NCBI RefSeq assembly: GCF_016890225.1 | Contig: NZ_JAFELM010000039.1 | Span: forward strand, 62,001 to 126,000 | DNA length: 64,000 bases | Direction of reading: 5' to 3' | Origin: Bacillus suaedaesalsae | GTDB lineage: Bacteria > Bacillota > Bacilli > Bacillales > SA4 | Part shown: positions 9,090 to 18,500 of the stretch, in pieces | Layout of the letters: the number at the start of each line of letters is the position of its first letter | How positions within the stretch are numbered: the first letter of the stretch is position 1 | The notes under the pieces: model-generated | What the model was told of the DNA's origin: nothing | Database searches by the model: none | Seen by the model: only the letters and a program-made list of their open reading frames with translations | Translations under genes and position numbers: made by a program

Positions 9090-10919
9090 TCAACTAACTT
9101 CTACAATATCTTTGTTTATGAATCTATTATTAGCAACATCTAACAAGTAACTCTTTACTTCATTAATTTCCATTTGTTCGAATCTTTTAATGAAATTATA
9201 TATAATAGCTTGATCCACATTCGCCGCTTTTCCAATATGAATCTTTGGAAACACTTGCTCTTTATGAACTTCTTCTTCATTTAATAATTCTTCATACATT
9301 TTTTCACCAGGACGAATTCCCGAATACTTAATACCGATTTCTTCTATTGAATAACCTGATAATTTAATTAGGTTTCTTGCTAAGTCAACAATCTTAACAG
9401 GCTCACCCATGTCTAAGACGAAGATTTCTCCCCCACGTCCTAGAACACTCGCTTGAATTACAAGGCGTGATGCCTCTGGAATTGTCATGAAGTAGCGAGT
9501 CATTTCTGGATGAGTCACTGTTACTGGCCCACCTGCTTGAATTTGCTTTTTGAATAGAGGGATTACACTTCCTCTACTTCCAAGCACGTTTCCAAAACGA
9601 ACTGCGACGAATTTCGTTGTTTCACTGTGACGATCGATATCTTGAATGACCAGTTCCGCGAATCGCTTTGTTGCTCCCATTACGTTTGTAGGATTAACTG
9701 CTTTATCAGAAGAAACTAGGACAAACGTTTCCACCGCAAATGTCGCTGATGCTTCCGCAACATTTTTTGTACCAAATATGTTATTTTTCACCGCTTCTTC
9801 TGGGTTACGTTCCATTAGTGGTACATGCTTATGTGCTGCTGCATGGTATACAATGTTAGGCCTATGCGTTTCCATGATTGTAAATATTTTGTTACGGTCT
9901 TGAATGTCAGCAATTTCTGTTACAATTTCTGTTTTGGCTGTTGGAAAAAGTGTACGTAAATCTAGTTCAATTGAGTAGATACTATTTTCTCCATGACCAA
10001 GCAGTACAATTTTATCCGGATGGAAGTTCATGATTTGTCTACAAATTTCAGATCCAATAGACCCCCCAGCACCTGTAACAAGAACTACTTTATCTGAGAT
10101 GTGAAATGCGATTCTTGCAGTATCAAGTTCGATCTGTTCTCTCCCAAGTAGATCTTCTACTTGAACATCACGGAAGTGGTTTACCGATACTTTACCAACC
10201 ATTAAGTCTTCAATCATTGGCATTATTTGTGTCTTGGCTGTTGTTTTAGAACATTCTTCAAAGATAACGTTTAACTCTTTTTTACTAAGTGAAGGAATAG
10301 CAATTACAATATTATCTATTTCCTTCTCCTTAACTACTTGTTCAATCAAAGAGGAATCTCCTAATACAGGAAGTCCCAGAATATCAAGGTGATGTTTTCT
10401 TTTATCATCATCAATAAATGCGATTGGCTTTAATTCAGTTTCTTGATTAGATAATAATTGGCGAACAACCATTGTCCCTGCGGCACCAGCACCAACAATC
10501 AGTGTACGTTTTTTATTATTCTCTTGTCTTACAACTCTGCTTCTTAGTACTCTCCATGAAAAACGAGAGCCTCCAATTAGTAACATATGAAGCATCCATG
10601 CAATCATTAACACACGCACGTATATGTCTCCATTAATTAATAACTGAATGGCTGCAGCCGTAATAACAGAGAAAGTTACTGATTTAGTAATTGATAATAA
10701 CTCTGGAACACTTGCATATTCCCACGCTTTTTTATACAGATGATAAACCGATGCAAAGAAGTGATGACTTACCAACAGAGTTATGGAACTAATAAATAAA
10801 GTCGGAATCGTATATATTTGTAAATCTGGATGCAAAATAAAATAACTAAGATAAATGGCTGATAAAACAATTAATGAATCAATAAAAATTAAAAATGTTA
10901 ACCGACTCCGATAAGTCAT
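9090..10919 (-). CDS. epsC: Membrane-bound nucleoside-diphosphate-sugar dehydratase, EpsC/CapD-like
   Basis: About 609 residues. Four N-terminal membrane helices and a CoA-binding-like Rossmann module (TLIVGAGAAGTMVVRQLL) precede the catalytic SDR domain with VTGAGGSIGSE and VSSDKAVNPTNVMGATKR. The long FlaA1/CapD/EpsC family dehydrates UDP-GlcNAc at C4 and C6. I choose ATG 10919 because GGGAGGAGCTCAAAT lies directly upstream; the ATG at 10946 is inside a hairpin and has no ribosome site. Last gene before the assembly genes; a structured leader precedes it. Confidence 0.9.
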   Translation of the reverse strand: MTYRSRLTFLIFIDSLIVLSAIYLSYFILHPDLQIYTIPTLFISSITLLVSHHFFASVYHLYKKAWEYASVPELLSITKSVTFSVITAAAIQLLINGDIYVRVLMIAWMLHMLLIGGSRFSWRVLRSRVVRQENNKKRTLIVGAGAAGTMVVRQLLSNQETELKPIAFIDDDKRKHHLDILGLPVLGDSSLIEQVVKEKEIDNIVIAIPSLSKKELNVIFEECSKTTAKTQIMPMIEDLMVGKVSVNHFRDVQVEDLLGREQIELDTARIAFHISDKVVLVTGAGGSIGSEICRQIMNFHPDKIVLLGHGENSIYSIELDLRTLFPTAKTEIVTEIADIQDRNKIFTIMETHRPNIVYHAAAHKHVPLMERNPEEAVKNNIFGTKNVAEASATFAVETFVLVSSDKAVNPTNVMGATKRFAELVIQDIDRHSETTKFVAVRFGNVLGSRGSVIPLFKKQIQAGGPVTVTHPEMTRYFMTIPEASRLVIQASVLGRGGEIFVLDMGEPVKIVDLARNLIKLSGYSIEEIGIKYSGIRPGEKMYEELLNEEEVHKEQVFPKIHIGKAANVDQAIIYNFIKRFEQMEINEVKSYLLDVANNRFINKDIVEVS

Positions 10920-10934
10920 ATTTGAGCTCCTCCC

Positions 10935-10960
10935 TCGATAGTCCATATGTAAACTATCGA
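10935..10960 (-). promoter_or_regulatory. Hairpin just upstream of the epsC-like ribosome binding site
   Basis: A perfect 8-bp inverted repeat, TCGATAGT and ACTATCGA separated by 10 nt. On the minus strand the hairpin ends next to GGGAGGAG, so it could limit or protect ribosome access. It also contains the discarded upstream ATG. Function inferred only from position. Confidence 0.5.
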
Positions 10961-10987
10961 AAAAAACTAAATTACCTCGCTTACAGA

Positions 10988-11066
10988 AAATCTCGAATTT
11001 GAGATTTACACATACTTAAAAAGCGATGACAGAAGTACTACTTAGGATTACATCAGTATCGCTTTT
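10988..11066 (-). promoter_or_regulatory. Two further hairpins in the YwqE-EpsC intergenic leader
   Basis: AAATCTC/GAGATTT (10988-11007, 6-nt loop) and a longer element with an outer AAAAGCGAT/ATCGCTTTT stem (11019-11027 and 11058-11066) enclosing AAGTA/TACTT. The second begins right after the YwqE stop. In Bacillus subtilis the eps operon carries the EAR processive antitermination RNA between epsB and epsC; this gap is the matching place, but I cannot show EAR identity. Confidence 0.4.
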
Positions 11067-11079
11067 CTTGTTGAACACA

Positions 11080-11844
11080 TTAAAAAATCCCTAAAAACTT
11101 ACTCTTTCTCACTCTTTCGGGTGCGGCTCTATATACGCTTTTCCCTTCAACCAGCAATTCTGCATTTTCACTAAATGTGAATACCGCTTGCATTCCAAAT
11201 TGCTTTTCCATCTCATGATAGGCAGATGCTAATCTGAAATTACGAGATGAGACGTTATGGGCATCTGATGCTATAAAGTGAGTAAGACTTGATTCAATTA
11301 ATTGAATGGAGAATTTTTTTATTTTCTTCCCTAAATCACCTGAAAGACTAGATGCCGTAATTTGAGTTAGTGCACCTTTTTCGACCAATTTGTACAAGAC
11401 GTCAGGGTTCTCGATGATTTCCTGGTTTCGCTCAGGATGTACAATAATCGGTGTCATTTCTTTCATTTGAATGTCATACAGTAATTGCTCTGTATATCTC
11501 GGGACATGACCCGAAGGTAACTCTATAAATAAGTATTTTCCAGTTTTGTTAAGAGTTAGGATTCTACCAATCTCGTAATCATCTAGAAGCTCTCCATATA
11601 TACGAGGCTCTTGGCCTGGTAAAATGGTAAGAGGAATGTTTTCTTGTTCTAATACTTCATTTAATTGTTTTACCTTCGCTAAGATCATTTCTTTGGAATT
11701 CTCGTATTTTTGATTGAAGTGAGGAGTTGCAATGATAGATGTAATTCCTTCTGCAACTGCCTCTTTTGCCATTAGTAAAGAGTCTTTTAGGTCTTTAGGA
11801 CCATCATCTATACCAGGCAAGATGTGGCAATGTATATCTATCAT
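11080..11844 (-). CDS. ywqE: Tyrosine-protein phosphatase, PHP family (YwqE/CpsB)
   Basis: 254 residues from the start at ATG 11844 (GGGGAGATTGTC upstream), the same length as YwqE; upstream in-frame codons lack a ribosome site. MIDIHCHILPGIDDGP at the very N-terminus carries the metal-binding HxH and Asp of PHP phosphatases; IATPHFNQ, IVHPERN and FIASDAHN supply other metal ligands. It removes phosphate from the BY-kinase tyrosine cluster and so controls chain length or polymer output. Belongs to the kinase/modulator/phosphatase set encoded just upstream. Confidence 0.92.
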   Translation of the reverse strand: MIDIHCHILPGIDDGPKDLKDSLLMAKEAVAEGITSIIATPHFNQKYENSKEMILAKVKQLNEVLEQENIPLTILPGQEPRIYGELLDDYEIGRILTLNKTGKYLFIELPSGHVPRYTEQLLYDIQMKEMTPIIVHPERNQEIIENPDVLYKLVEKGALTQITASSLSGDLGKKIKKFSIQLIESSLTHFIASDAHNVSSRNFRLASAYHEMEKQFGMQAVFTFSENAELLVEGKSVYRAAPERVRKSKFLGIF

Positions 11845-11937
11845 GACAATCTCCCCTTTTTTATTACAATTAATGACACTTTTCCATATTAACATAACAA
11901 TAAGACTAGGAAAATGGGCATATTTTGTCGAATGCCA

Positions 11938-12636
11938 TCAATTTTTTCCATAATAGTAATAATATTGACTTTCTTTTTGTGGTTTGTTGTTTAGGACCAC
12001 ACCAAGAATTTTTGCATTTGCATTTACTAATAGCTCTTTCGCTTTGATTGAAGCTTCATTCTCTGTTTTACCGCTACTTACGACAAGAACAACTCCATCA
12101 CATTCATTTGCTAATACTTGCGCATCGGTTACAGCAAGTACTGGCGGGGTATCAAAAACCACAACATCGAATTGTGCAGAGGTATTTGTTAACAACTCTT
12201 TCATGGCTCTTGAACCTAATAACTCTGCTGGATTTGGTGGAACTGGTCCACTCGGTAATACATAAAGGTTTTCTTGTTCTGTTTCTCTAACTGAATTTTC
12301 AAGAGATGCTTGTTTTGTTAACACATTTGTTAACCCAATATGATTATTTAAACGGAATGTGTAATGAACAGTAGGTTTTCGCAGATCACCATCAATTAAT
12401 AATACTTTCTTACCTTGTTGTGCAAATACTACAGCTAAGTTCGCAGTAGTCGTGGATTTCCCTTCCCCTGGGCCCGCAGATGTTACCATGACCGTCTTTA
12501 GTTCTTTATCGACAGTTGAGAATTGAATATTTGTTCGAATAGTTCTATATTGTTCTGAAATTGGTGATTTAGAATTTGTAATTGTGATTAAACTTCTATT
12601 TAAAGCTTGGATGAGTTTTTTTGCTTTACGAGCCAA
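11938..12636 (-). CDS. ywqD: BY-type tyrosine kinase (YwqD/CpsD)
   Basis: About 232 residues. SEQYRTIRTNIQFS leads into Walker A (TSAGPGEGKSTTTANLA), Walker A' (VLLIDGDLRKP) and Walker B (VVFDTPP), and the C-terminus is a run of five tyrosines followed by GKN, the autophosphorylation cluster. The kinase works with the membrane modulator encoded next door to control exopolysaccharide assembly. I prefer TTG 12636, with GAGGTG six bases upstream; the GTG at 12645 would sit directly against its ribosome site. It overlaps the modulator gene. Confidence 0.92.
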   Translation of the reverse strand: MARKAKKLIQALNRSLITITNSKSPISEQYRTIRTNIQFSTVDKELKTVMVTSAGPGEGKSTTTANLAVVFAQQGKKVLLIDGDLRKPTVHYTFRLNNHIGLTNVLTKQASLENSVRETEQENLYVLPSGPVPPNPAELLGSRAMKELLTNTSAQFDVVVFDTPPVLAVTDAQVLANECDGVVLVVSSGKTENEASIKAKELLVNANAKILGVVLNNKPQKESQYYYYYGKN

Positions 12637-13357
12637 CGGATTCACCTCTTACTCTGCGAGTTGGTTGATTTTTAGTTAATCCTTGAAGTTCTGCCTCTTC
12701 TGTAATGACAGTAATTGCTCCAAGTACTGGAAGTTGAAGTAATTTCTCAATGTCTTGTTCTGTTCGAATCGTGTTATCTAAATATTCAAGTAAGAATGCA
12801 AGTCCAATCCCAATCATTGCACCCACTACAAATGCAATTGCCATATTTAATGTTGGATTTGGTTTTACTGGATTTGGATCATCAGGTACTTCTGCTTTTG
12901 ACAGAATGCTGACATTATCCACATTCATAATAGTTGCAATTTCTTTTTGAAAAACGTTTGCAACTGTATTTACAATGTCAGCTGCCATAACTGGATTTGG
13001 ATCCTCAATCAATATTGATACAACCTGGGAGTTATTTTCACTCGTTACTGATAGTTCGCCAATATGCTCTATGTTAAGTTCGTCCTTAACTTTCTCTAAT
13101 ATTGCCGGGCTTTTAATAATGACACTGTAAGTGTTTATCAGTTGTAGGTTTGTTTGTACTTCCCCCACATTGTAAGCTTGTTCATCAGATTTCTTCTGAT
13201 TTACAAGTAATTGTGTTGAAGCAGAATAAATTGGGGTTAAAAAGAAATAACTAATAATACCACTAGTCATTGTTGCGATTAATGTAATGATCACGATTAG
13301 ACCTAGACGTTTTTTTAATACTTGGAATAATTCCTTCAAGCTAATTGTTTCTTCCAT
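12626..13357 (-). CDS. ywqC: Kinase modulator / chain-length determinant (YwqC/CpsC, Wzz family)
   Basis: 243 residues from ATG 13357, chosen for CAGGAGGAGAAC just upstream and because METISLKEL-like N-termini are usual for this family. Two membrane helices (about 20-42 and 173-195) flank an extracellular Wzz domain; DPNPVKPNPTLN before the second helix is the family's proline-rich segment. It recruits and activates the tyrosine kinase through its short cytoplasmic tail and sets polymer length. Confidence 0.9.
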   Translation of the reverse strand: MEETISLKELFQVLKKRLGLIVIITLIATMTSGIISYFFLTPIYSASTQLLVNQKKSDEQAYNVGEVQTNLQLINTYSVIIKSPAILEKVKDELNIEHIGELSVTSENNSQVVSILIEDPNPVMAADIVNTVANVFQKEIATIMNVDNVSILSKAEVPDDPNPVKPNPTLNMAIAFVVGAMIGIGLAFLLEYLDNTIRTEQDIEKLLQLPVLGAITVITEEAELQGLTKNQPTRRVRGESVGS

Positions 13358-13465
13358 GTTCTCCTCCTGATGGTAATATATATAATTATTAGTATAAAAG
13401 TCATTTTTGATTATATCAGTAGTAAATGTCAAACTAACTACCTAAAAATTTACCAATTCACATTG

Positions 13466-14278
13466 CTATTCCTGTATATTTTCACCTGTAAAAGTATTTG
13501 CAATATAATTAGCCCAAGATTGATGACCTTTTTCATTTGGTAAGGATTTCAATGGCATGTCTGGATCTTCTACTAAATAGTTTCTTATTTCTTCTGACTC
13601 AAAGTCTGGCCAATTTTCCCAATGATTAAGAAATGTAATATTGTTTTTAATTGCAAATTCTTTTAATTTTGCAACTTCTTTTGGATAATATGTAGCATCA
13701 TATAAAGGATTTGCAGGCTGAAGTAGAATATGTAATTCTGGATTTACTAATTGAAAAGCTTCTAGCATTATTTCAATATTATCAAGCCTTTGATTCATTG
13801 CTACTTCCCCATTATCTTTTAATATAAATGGTTCGAATAGTAAGATATCAGGTTTTGCTTGGACTGCTTCTTCATATAATTTTTCTTCTACTACTTCATT
13901 TGAATTCTTATTTTGGATCCCAAAAACTGTTACAGTAAATAAATCTCCGTATACTTCTTCAAGTTTAAGCTTGAAAAGATTGGACCAAGTACCTTCTTCT
14001 GATGATGTAGAATTTGAACCTAGAAGGACTAATTCGATTTGCTCCTTCTCCTTAAAGGACTGCTCAATATACTCTTTCAGTTCCAATGGTAAGTTAACTG
14101 TGTATTTACTGATATCCATTTCTGCAGACTTATTAAGATTTTCAGGCTTTTCATTTTCAATTACCACTTTACTCTTCATACCTGAAAACGCTGATATTTT
14201 CTCGTTCCAATGTATCTTACCTACTACAATTGACCCCACTGCTAGGATGAATACAACAAGTATTGCTATGAATCTCAT
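13466..14278 (-). CDS. SGNH/GDSL-like hydrolase, membrane-anchored, first gene of the EPS operon
   Basis: 270 residues with an N-terminal membrane anchor or uncleaved signal (about 3-20). LVLLGSNST near residue 83 is the block I nucleophile region (GSN in place of GDS), and LPNEKGHQSWANYI near the C-terminus holds the catalytic His region. Such proteins often deacetylate or remove acyl groups from secreted polysaccharides. It is the first gene after the sigma-A promoter at 14349-14377, with AAAGGATAAATAAACT before the ATG. Substrate inferred only from the operon. Confidence 0.7.
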   Translation of the reverse strand: MRFIAILVVFILAVGSIVVGKIHWNEKISAFSGMKSKVVIENEKPENLNKSAEMDISKYTVNLPLELKEYIEQSFKEKEQIELVLLGSNSTSSEEGTWSNLFKLKLEEVYGDLFTVTVFGIQNKNSNEVVEEKLYEEAVQAKPDILLFEPFILKDNGEVAMNQRLDNIEIMLEAFQLVNPELHILLQPANPLYDATYYPKEVAKLKEFAIKNNITFLNHWENWPDFESEEIRNYLVEDPDMPLKSLPNEKGHQSWANYIANTFTGENIQE

Positions 14279-14348
14279 AGTTTATTTATCCTTTCGCATT
14301 TTTTCATTAGTCTTTATTATGTTAGAATTGCAAGAATAGTAAAATCTC

Positions 14349-14377
14349 ACTATACATCATTCTACATTTATCTTCAA
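14349..14377 (-). promoter_or_regulatory. Sigma-A promoter of the exopolysaccharide operon
   Basis: On the minus strand TTGAAG (14377-14372), a 17-nt spacer and TATAGT (14354-14349), about 70 nt upstream of the SGNH gene. No other good promoter is seen down the next 14 kb, so this likely drives the whole operon. Confidence 0.65.
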
Positions 14378-14428
14378 ATGTCTACAATTATTTCCAAGAT
14401 AATAATTGGTTTTTTTTAATAACAAAAA

Positions 14429-14448
14429 GCATGGGAGAAATCCCATGC
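14429..14448 (-). terminator. Rho-independent terminator of the nuclease gene (distal hairpin)
   Basis: Perfect 7-bp stem GCATGGG/CCCATGC with a 6-nt loop, followed on the minus strand by TTTTTG. Confidence 0.75.
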
Positions 14449-14474
14449 AAATAATAAATTACTTCTAATTAAAA

Positions 14475-14491
14475 AGGCATCGCAATTGCCT
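14475..14491 (-). terminator. Proximal terminator hairpin after the nuclease gene
   Basis: AGGCA/TGCCT stem with 7-nt loop, followed on the minus strand by TTTTT; tandem with the stronger hairpin at 14429-14448. Confidence 0.5.
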
Positions 14492-14512
14492 ACTCTTTTT
14501 ACATTAGGTATC

Positions 14513-15226
14513 TTATTTATATATACCTTTTTTATACTTTTTCGCATAAGCCATCGCATTACGAACCTTTGCCTCATAATCATACGTCCCATAATCATAG
14601 TATCCCTCTACTAAACCTGCTTTTGTAATTTGCTCCTGTAGAAGACTGCTATCCACGTGCACCCATGCTAATAACCGTTTATATTTATCATAAACGTCTT
14701 TCCCGTCCGTTTCTAAAACAATCTTTTTCGCTTTCTTCAGTTTTGAACACGTATACTCACTTGCTTCTTTCCCATACTTTTCTTTTGTTGTTGTATATTC
14801 TGGTGTATCAATAAAGAGAAAACGAGTCTTATATTCTTTACCATTAATATTGAAAGTAGCTGTATCTCCATCAGTACACTTAACTAGCGTTGCAGTGTAT
14901 TTTTTGTTTAATACAATTGCACCTGGTTTAGGAGCAGCAACCGTTCCAGTTGGTAGCTTTATACTGCCTGAATCAATTTTAGAAGTGGTTAATGAATTTT
15001 TACATGAGTTGCTGCTGTACTTTTTAATCAAAGTAAGTAAAGCTGCTTTTGTCTTTGCACTTTTTGCAAGACTAGTAGGTTTATGTAATAAATAAGTACA
15101 ATCTGAATTCCGGAAATGCCCCCCTAATTTATCAAGTGCTCCATTATGAGCATCCACTTGTAAAGGAGAGGAAGTAAACAGTAATAAAATTGAAATCATT
15201 AAAAGAAAAGTATGTTGTTTTTTCAT
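14513..15226 (-). CDS. Secreted thermonuclease (SNase domain) with N-terminal YHYH-type motif
   Basis: 237 residues. A signal peptide (about 1-26, ending QVDA) is followed by HNGALDKLGGHFRN and a Cys-containing segment like the YHYH motif, then a spacer and a staphylococcal-nuclease domain (about 105-237). TDGDTATFNINGKEYKTRF, IDTPE and YDKYKRLLAWVHVD hold the Ca2+-binding Asp residues and the Arg/Glu catalytic positions. It should cut extracellular DNA and RNA for nutrient use or biofilm remodelling. Alternatives such as YncB-like lipoprotein nuclease are less likely since no lipobox is seen. Confidence 0.88.
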   Translation of the reverse strand: MKKQHTFLLMISILLLFTSSPLQVDAHNGALDKLGGHFRNSDCTYLLHKPTSLAKSAKTKAALLTLIKKYSSNSCKNSLTTSKIDSGSIKLPTGTVAAPKPGAIVLNKKYTATLVKCTDGDTATFNINGKEYKTRFLFIDTPEYTTTKEKYGKEASEYTCSKLKKAKKIVLETDGKDVYDKYKRLLAWVHVDSSLLQEQITKAGLVEGYYDYGTYDYEAKVRNAMAYAKKYKKGIYK

Positions 15227-15335
15227 ATGTACCTCCCAATAATTGTATAATCAGAAGGTTAATATACCACAAAGGTTGAGAATGCGATATAAAATTTACC
15301 ATTTTGGCTAGGCATTTACGTTTGAAAATGGAATT

Positions 15336-15367
15336 ATCTATTATTGCCTGAGTATTTAATAATAGAT
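15336..15367. repeat. Inverted repeat in the 15227-15494 gap
   Basis: ATCTATTATT and AATAATAGAT form a 10-bp perfect inverted repeat with a 12-nt loop. The rest of this roughly 270-bp gap between the nuclease start and the next terminator shows no gene. The AT-only arms and lack of a T-run argue against a terminator; an operator is possible. Confidence 0.35.
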
Positions 15368-15494
15368 CATCTTGGGTCTAGTTCATACCTTCAAAAATCT
15401 ACTTACACCAAATACTAACCTCCGGATAATTTAAGGATATGATTAAAAATCTCTCTTCTACATTAGTAAACAATGCCGAAAGAGTTTCAAAACT

Positions 15495-15536
15495 AAAAAA
15501 GGGAGTCAAATCATTAAGTGATTTGATCCCTTTTTT
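15495..15536 (-). terminator. Strong terminator of the GLUG/FN3 protein gene
   Basis: AAAAAAGGGA-TCAAATCA and its complement pair across a 5-nt loop with one internal mismatch, ending in T-runs on both strands; it directly follows the stop at 15541. Confidence 0.85.
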
Positions 15537-15540
15537 AGTT

Positions 15541-18500
15541 TTATAATTTGTAGATGGCCACAGTTGTAAATGAACTATAAACCTTCTTCCCGTTGACTAC
15601 TTTATAAGCCCGAACTTTATAATAGTATGTTTTAGCTCTTGCTAGAGAAGTGTTTGTATAGCTAGTTGTTTTAGCAGATGTTATTGATTTAATTCTGCTG
15701 TAAGTTCCTGTTTTCTGGATAGAACGATAGATTTCATAACCAGTAGCTTCTCCTGCATTATACCAAGATACTTTGATTGCTGTTTTACTTCCTTTTGTAA
15801 GATAGATTTTCGACGGTGCAGCCAGGGTCGGCTTCGCGCTTACAACCTTTGAGAATGAGTTGTAAACCTTTTTCCCGCTGACAATTCGGTAAGCCCTTAC
15901 CTTATAATAATATGTTCGCCCTGTCGTGAGGCTAGTATTAATATAGCTCAATGTGCTACCTTTTGTAATGGTCGTAACCTTTGAATACGAACCAGAAAGT
16001 GATGTTGCCCGGTAAACCTCATATCCGTGTGATCCTGAAACAGGTTTCCAACTTACTTTTACTTTGTTGTATCCAGACGAGATCGCAGTCGCGTTTGTGC
16101 CCCCAAGCACAGGGGTAGCATACGTACTATTTGAATAACCAGTGTAGTAGTTTTTACCACCTATACTCTTATATACTCTTATCTTGTAGTAATATCTCTT
16201 GCCCGTCGCTAATCCACTGTTTGTATAGGTTAATGTACTGTTATTGGTAATTGTAATAACTTTGCTAAAGGTACTAGTTAAAGAATCTGCTCGATAGATC
16301 TCATACCCAGTAGCTTCCACTGATTTAGTCCAAGTCAATTTAACTTTGTCGTATCCTGCCATTGCAGCTTTAATGGTAGTTCCAGTTAGGACTGGCTTAG
16401 CACTGGTGATCGTTGAAAATGGACTGTAATAGGTGCTTCCATTTATTTCTCGATAAGCCTTGATTTTGTAGTAATATGTTTTCCCTGGAGCCAGACCTGT
16501 GTTCAGGTAATCTTCTTTATAACCTTCCGTAGTCGCAATCTTGTAATACGAACCGCCGCTTGACTCCGAACGGTAAATCTCATACCCTGTTGCGTCAGGT
16601 GATTTTAACCAGGTTAGTTTTACTTTATCAGCACCAACCGCTGTTGCTTTTGGGGATGTAACTCCTGTAAACACTGTTCTAGCACTTATTAACTGTGAGT
16701 CCGGACTATCTATTTGCTTGTCATCAACCAACCTATTTGCTGTTACCCTCACATAATACGTTTGATTCTGATTTAAACCAGATATAAAATATTCATTATT
16801 TTCAGGACTTATATAGGTTCCATTGAAATACTCGTTTGGTGAAGTCGTCCACCATACACTATAGCGATCAGCATCCGCAACCGGTTTCCACGTTACTTTA
16901 AGGTAGTCAATCCCCGGTTTGACAACGATATTTTGTACTTTATCTGGAATTTTTACAAACTTAGCATAAAGAACCACATCTGATTTTATCGGCTCAGAGA
17001 AAGAGTACAGGTTCTGGTACTCAGAATCCGTATACCAGTCCAAGAATGCATACCCAACTTTGGTTGGCTGTTCAGGTATATTGATAGTTTCACCGTACTT
17101 ATGGGTTTGGGTGAATAGCGAAGATTCCCCATCCCGATATGTGACTGAATATTCATGGACTCTGTACTGAGCTTTTACATATAAATAATCGTGAACATTA
17201 CTAAAAGTTGTATCCCATCCAATAAATGTTCTACCATCGTGAATAGGTACTTCTGGTGCTGTAGCAGACTCGCCTCCAACAACATCCTCTGTTTTTAAAA
17301 TGGTTCCATCATAATCTGCAAATGTTACTTGATATGTGGGTTTGACATTTACAGTAAAAGTAGTCTGAAATCCATCATAGGTTACTTTTACTGTTTGGTT
17401 TCCTGTCCAATCCGGGTTAATCTTGGAAACCATCTCCTGCGACATCTCAACTTGTTTACTGTTTCCGTGGTTTGTTTTGACTAACAGCTTCCCGCCAGTT
17501 AAAATGAGCTCTTCCCCTTGAATATATTGAAGTTTTTCGGGAAGTGATGCAATTGATACATCAATGATTCGTTCTGATTCACCTGTTGGAACTACTGATA
17601 GTAATGGGAAACGGAATTCTGATTCCGTGTCTTGTTTCCAGATTGATGTAAAATCAAATCCTTGGAACGTTGCTTTATCCTTCATATGGTCAAAGGTAAC
17701 TTTATAAGTACCGTCCGCAGCACCAATTCCGACTCCTGTGTTTATCAAGTCAATGTAGTAGCTATTTTCAATAGTCCCCTCGTTTTCTCCGACAATCCCA
17801 CCTTTGTCAATGGAGGAATAAGAAACTATCGATACTAGACTTCCAGTATTGTACGTGTTTTTAATAGAAGATCCTGACAATGCTAAGGCAGCAATTCCAC
17901 CCAAGTTATATCTCCCTTTAATTGTTCCAATATTAAAGCTATCTATAATGGTTATTTCTGAACCGTAAGAAACAATACCGCCTGAGGAGGTCGCTGTTAC
18001 CGTTCCTGTATTAAACACTTGGTTTATTACCGAACGATAAGCTGTACTTGCTATCCCACTCGCATAGCTATCTACACTTATATTTCCATTGTTGTATGAT
18101 TCACTAATTGAAGAATTTGAAGTAATAGTACCGGCGATTCCCCCACCCTCTGAGTAATTTGCAGTGCTTATAATGTTTCCGTTGTTGAAACTATTGCTAA
18201 TCGTAACTGTACTGCCATAACCAAGGATTCCTCCCCCATCAGAGGAACTGGTCGCACTACTCAAGTCACCTTCATTATTCACATTTTTAATAGAAGAACT
18301 AGATGCATAACCAACAATCCCGCCTCCACGGGACTGGTATGAAATGTTACCGGTATTGTATGCATCCGTTATGGAAGAATTTGAATACATATAACCCACA
18401 ATTCCACCGGTATTTTTACTTTGAGTTTTGTTTAAATCTGCTGTATTGTATACACCACTTATTGCTGTCCGATAAACCTCCCCAGCAATCCCACCTGTAT

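Noticed and set aside
9646-9903. An 85-codon plus-strand frame opposite the EpsC-like gene
   Set aside because: Sequence is the antisense of the conserved SDR region; no ribosome site and no known motif.
11984-12290. Two overlapping plus-strand frames opposite YwqD
   Set aside because: They are antisense shadows of the kinase domain and have no ribosome site.
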